Source of the DNA: Pachypanchax playfairii
Lineage: Eukaryota; Chordata; Actinopteri; Cyprinodontiformes; Aplocheilidae
Length of the DNA stretch: 64,000 nucleotides
NCBI GenBank assembly: GCA_006937955.1
Contig: SSNP01000131.1
Span: 591,325-655,324, forward strand
Reading direction: 5' to 3'
The notes beneath the pieces are model-generated. The model was not told where the DNA came from and made no database searches. It worked only from the letters and a program-made list of their open reading frames with translations. Position 1 is the first letter of the stretch; every line of letters starts with the position of its first letter. Of this stretch, positions 59,887 through 64,000 are shown piece after piece. The translations under genes were made by a program, and so were the position numbers.

Positions 59887-60847
59887 GTGTGTTTAGCAAG
59901 ATCTACAACTAGATGAGTTCTGAAGTGATGACTTCCTGATGTCTTGATGAGATCAAGGTTGTTCTACTAGATAATAGTGAGGTCTCTAAACTAATGTGAT
60001 TTGTGTAGAAATACATTTAAACAATCCAACTAAGTAAAGACTGACCAAGCTGTATGTGTTGTCACTGCAATGGCCTGCACAACCTGAATTATTCCAGGCT
60101 GACTATAATTCATAAGTAGCTAATCCACTTTATAAATCCACGAGCCACATTTTGTTACTGATTTTTCAACATGTAAAATTAGTTAGTGACACACTCAACT
60201 GAGCACACAGTGAAGGTGTAACAAACATGACACAGGAAGCTCAGTTGCCGAATTGTTGGCCGTTCATCAGGTGGAAGAGAAAGTGTCTTGATAAGGTAGG
60301 TTAAAAATCATAAAAGATCCCATTTCTCCATCACAGAACAATTTCAAAAAAGCTATATCAGCAACATAGGTGAAATAAAAAGCTTTTTTTTTTGTCATGG
60401 TTCGTAATTTGGAGCTGTGTCAACTTGAGATCTGGGACAGTCTCACTTCAGCACAGATCAGCAAGGTCAGCAGTTCTGTGTGTGCTGCGCTAAAAAGGGA
60501 TTTGAAGAGCCTCTGGAAAAAAACTAATAACTTAATAAAGGCAACAGCCGGCCTTCAACTCAGGACTTTAGTTTTCAGCTGTTTACAAAGCCCACTTTGT
60601 GTGATATGTTTTATTTGCTCATTCAAAATATGTGTATAGAAATAAAAAAAAAAGCTGGAAAATAGGCACTGTTATGAAAAGGATGACATAAGCAAAGTAA
60701 TAAAACAAGTTATTTTCTAGTCTTTTTTTCTTGTTGTTTTACAGGAAGAGGTAATCCACAAAACTTTAATGTTAAAATCTTTTATAAAGTATCTGATGCA
60801 GTCTTAGAAGATTCTCTCACTCTTATCTTCTCTCAGCATTTTTCACC
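59887..60847. other. Intronic sequence, no feature recognised
   Basis: No bounded repeat; the 80-codon ORF at 60397 has no recognised match. Confidence 0.45.
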
Positions 60848-61258
60848 TTAACCCTCTTTTCCACTGAACGCGCAACAGACGCATAATGTTAATGACACGT
60901 AATACACGTCGGATGGCCGCCATTAAGGTCTCTGAGACCTTTTCCACTGGGCACGAGACAGCGGTCATGAGGCACATCTCAGAAGTGTAGTATCACGGGC
61001 ATTACGTTGCAGTTTTATTTTTTACACGATACGCTGCTTAAACACGTCAAGCTCAGCAGCTTAGTTTGGACCAGACAGGAAATCAGTCCATAGATGGTGT
61101 GAAACTAAGCCACATACTTTCTGGATACATGATGTTGTCTTTCTCCCTGCTTTTTGTTGTGTGTACTGACGAAATCACATCTCCTGGGACCAGCTGGATT
61201 TACACAAATGACACGTGTGTGAAGTACTCCCGGTGGGAAGGGACACTCAGCTGATTGC

Positions 61259-62116
61259 GTGAGCAAAACGCTACGCAAACTGTCAGAGTTAACAGACTGT
61301 CTGTCGAGTGTGAAAACTTGGCTCACAGAAAACTGTCTTCAGTTAAACTCTGATAAGACGGAGACTTTGATAATTGCTCCGGAGCAGATAATCTCTTTTA
61401 TTGTGAATCACCTTGGTTCTTTGGGCTCTTCTGTCCAGTCGAGCATCAGAAATCTTGGTGTTTGGTTTGACCAGTCTCTGTCTCTGGACAAACATTCAAG
61501 ACTTTTGGTCAAAAATTGTTTTTATCATCTAAGAAATATTGCAAAATTGAAGACTGTTTTATCTAACACTGACTTGGAGTTGGTGATTCATGCTTTTATT
61601 TCTTCTCGTTTAGATTATTGTAATTCTGTTTTTACATGTTTTAACAAAAATGCTATTGATCGTCTTCAGCGAGTCCAAAATGCTGCTGCAAGACTTTTAA
61701 CCGGGTCCAGCAGGTGGTCACATATCACGCCAGTGTTGTCTTCTCTGCACTGGCTCCCCATTAAATTTCGAATTGATTTTAAAATTCTCGTTTTGACCTT
61801 CAGAGCCTTACATGGGCAGGCTCCAAAATATATTTGTGATCTCCTTCACTCGTACATATCTGGTCGCTCGCTCCGATCTTCAGACCAGAACCTCCTCATG
61901 GTTCCAAAAACTCGCTTTAAAACCAGAGGAGATCAATCCTTTCAGGCCGTGGCTCCAAATCTGTGGAATGCCCTACCTTTGCCCCTTCGTGAGGCTGACA
62001 CTGTTGATTCTTTTAAAAGGCAGCTGAAGACACTTTTATTTGGGCTTTTGGTTGACTGGACTTTTGGTGTGATTATTATTCTTTTTATCTTTTTACTGTT
62101 TATGCTGTTTTATTGA
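61259..62116 (+). pseudogene. L2-like LINE reverse transcriptase, C-terminal part
   Basis: A single open frame of 285 codons. It enters after the catalytic FADD box (absent) at KTWLTENCLQLNSDKTE, the region that follows the RT palm, then covers the thumb/C-terminal region with SSRLDYCNS, RVQNAAARLL, HWLPIKFRIDFKIL and FQAVAPNLWNALP, which are all usual in fish L2 proteins. The last 20 residues are hydrophobic. The first dozen or so codons may come from the host element. No stop or frameshift is seen in the remaining part, so the insertion is fairly young, but the protein cannot copy RNA. Confidence 0.88.
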
Positions 62117-62195
62117 ATTAATTGTGAAGCACTTTGTGATTTTTATCTGTGAAAGGTGCTATATAAATAAAGTTTATTATTATTATATTATTATT
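61270..62195 (+). mobile_element. 5'-truncated L2-like LINE
   Basis: The last 0.9 kb of a non-LTR retrotransposon: the end of the reverse-transcriptase ORF, then a short 3' UTR (AAGCACTTTGTGATTTT, GTGCTATATAAATAAAG) and an ATT-repeat tail at 62171-62195. 5' truncation and the 3' repeat tail are the result of target-primed reverse transcription. Confidence 0.88.
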
Positions 62196-62234
62196 ACGCG
62201 CTGCTGCCGCATTCAGTGGAAAAGAAGGGTTAAC

Positions 62235-64000
62235 TTTTAACATGGAAAAATAAACAGTTAATTTGTTGTTAAAATTGTGCTGACTTACCTTAGATGTTAA
62301 AGTGTTTGATTTTTTTTAATTTTTAAAATAAAGCTTTTGCTAAGTTTTTAAATAAGTCACCATCATATGGTTTAGTGAGGGTTGATAGGAAAAGGTTTAA
62401 AAAAAATGTCAGTTTCTTGTTTTAGTTGGAACTTGAATAGATGTCTGGCAGCTTTTGTCAATACCCCCCATAATGACACTGACAGCAGTCAGCATTTAGG
62501 ATATACCATCAACAACCTTCCATGAAATGCTTTGCCCGGGGCATTAACTTAGTCTCAGTGCTCAGTGGGTCAACTTTTTAGTTTTAAAGGCTTTACAGGT
62601 TATATTTCACAATAACTCCTTAATTTGAGATTGATAAGGATTAACAACTAAATCAAAGTTGGAATGAATGTGTTTATAATGAAACACGTCCTGATAATTC
62701 CCCATTTTTCCTCCTTAGCCCGAGAAGTTTCTGCCGTCACTATGGGATTTAGTGGTTTGGTCCCACTGAAAGCCCTTGTCCATGATGACCCAAAGATGCC
62801 CCCTCCTGCATACCAGCACTGTAAACTACAGATTCTTCCTGCCACTTGGCCAAAATGTTTAGATTTTTGTTGTATATATATTTTTTTTTTTACCAACAGC
62901 AGACATAAAAATGAGTTGCCCTGTCAAGCAGGGAAGTACAGAAAACAAGACGAAAAAAAAAAAAAAAAAAAATCCAAAACAAACAATCCCCCCCACCTGA
63001 ATGAAAATCCATGGTGAGAACTCAGCTGGGGTGACAGATCTGTGGAATGCAGTTGCTGTAGTTTCTTTTCAGCCACCGACTTCAAGACCTATTCTGCTTT
63101 AAGCTAACAGTTGAAAAGAAAGTGTAAGTGTGTTTGTTCTCTGTCATACACAGTAATGTAAGCTTGTCATTTTAACAGAGTATATGCAACCAACATGATA
63201 AAATGATGTTTTCCAAATTCCAGTCTAAATAACCAAAATGTAATAAAATATTGCATTTAGCGCCAACGCTCCCTCCTGCCGAGGGTAATAGAATATAAAT
63301 GGCAGTGTATGCGGCTCCCAACAGTGTTGTGTTTGTACATTTATGCAGAAAAATAATCTCAAATCAGAGACGAGAGCACTTTTCTTTCAGCCAAGCCAGC
63401 TGTTTTTGGATAATTAAACTATAAATTAGTGACAAACCAGCAAATTTAGTCCCTAATCAAACAGCGTGATTTGGCAGAATGTTTGTATGAAAGCACTGGA
63501 TTTGAGGTACCAAGGGTAAATACAGCCATGATGTAAAAGGACAATGCAGTGCAACAGCACAATTAGCTAAATGATACTTATTTGCATTCTCATCAAGTGC
63601 AGCAATTTGCTGCATTGTAATCAGCTGAATGTGAAAAGACGAGGATTCCATTTCTAATGGCTTCTATAAAACCTGAAAGTGGGGGAGACGTTAAAATTTC
63701 TTTTCAATGCTGCACGCATTTCATTTTTGTCAGGCATTCATTGATCTAATAGTGTGGAAACTATTTTAACATTTTAACATTCAGAGCATCTGATCTTTTA
63801 AGCTGCAGTATAAACTGAAAGAGTGTTTTCCACACACTGTGGTATAATTTCAGATAAAATGTCTTATTTCTCCGTGAGGTTTGTCATGTTCTAATAATAT
63901 CAGATTACAAAGACTTTGCACTTCAGATGCCGAAATATCATTTGAGCTATAAAAGACATCCTCCTAGAACAACCTGTGAGAGCCATGAAAACGTACAAAA
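62235..64000. other. Downstream intron, possible conserved block at the end
   Basis: A poly-A run lies at 62953-62972. The 63240-63720 stretch is repeat-free, with TAATTA cores, an ATTTGCAT octamer (63580-63587) and short palindromes, the look of conserved non-coding DNA. The next neurexin exon was not found. Confidence 0.45.

Larger units (their letters stand above)
60852..62230. mobile_element. piggyBac-like element with LINE insertion
   Basis: CCCTCTTTTCCACTGAACGCG on the left and CGCATTCAGTGGAAAAGAAGGG on the right are inverted repeats directly inside TTAA (60848-60851, 62231-62234). TTAA followed by CCC is the classical piggyBac end. About 455 bp belong to this element; the rest is the LINE at about 61270-62195. 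Confidence 0.75.

Noticed and set aside
60397..60639. 80-codon ORF with SAQISKVSSS
   Set aside because: No recognised family, no repeat copies, weak composition; could be chance.
62664..63017. 117-codon ORF starting MNVFIMKHVL
   Set aside because: No resemblance to the next neurexin exon (expected VTISVDG) and it runs into poly-A coding for lysines.
1..64000. CRISPR array, operon, prophage or bacterial features
   Set aside because: No regularly spaced repeats; intron and splice signals and fish repeats show a vertebrate nuclear genome.

Overview
The window is teleost fish nuclear DNA. The evidence is an AT-rich, intron-dominated sequence full of fish-type repeats (Tc1, hAT, PIF/Harbinger, TTAA-bounded MITEs, tRNA-derived SINEs, L2-like LINE tails) around two coding exons that match vertebrate alpha-neurexin. 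Wording of the peptide fits neurexin-2 best (nrxn2; the a/b copy cannot be told). Both exons are on the + strand. The first (31714-32015) encodes the first half of the LNS2 domain. The second (53235-53258 or 53235-53279) is the splice-site-2 (SS2) microexon with two alternative 5' splice sites. The window is therefore the interior of one long gene: more than 31.7 kb of upstream intron, a 21.2 kb intron between the exons, and at least 10.7 kb of downstream intron. I recognise no other host gene.

Layout. 1-13.7 kb: a TTAA MITE, an old SINE split by a hAT MITE with a perfect 8-bp target duplication, a (TAGAA)n-tailed LINE end, a long foldback repeat, and a PIF/Harbinger element with a transposase exon. 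13.7-21.4 kb: two identical-looking Tc1 pieces (one a tiny deletion derivative), a second TTAA MITE, a Harbinger-type element with a MADF-domain exon, and a near-identical pair of 770-bp TTAA elements. 21.4-31.7 kb: smaller MITEs, a SINE and a clean hAT MITE. 31.7-32.0 kb: nrxn2 LNS2 exon. 34.7-36.5 kb: a TTAA element interrupted by a solo LTR and a TA-type MITE. 39.2-41.7 kb: a hAT element containing three further insertions. 44.7-49.2 kb: a SINE and a TTA-flanked MITE. 53.2 kb: SS2 microexon. 54.8-62.2 kb: SINE and LINE remnants, a second copy of the 34.7 kb family (interrupted by a different element), and an L2-like LINE inserted in a piggyBac-like element.

The most interesting pattern is that many of these non-autonomous elements, from unrelated families, keep a short first coding exon ending in a consensus splice donor, and every one I found lies in the sense direction of nrxn2. 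They could act as alternative first exons feeding the LNS2 or SS2 acceptors. This is an inference that transcript data would settle.
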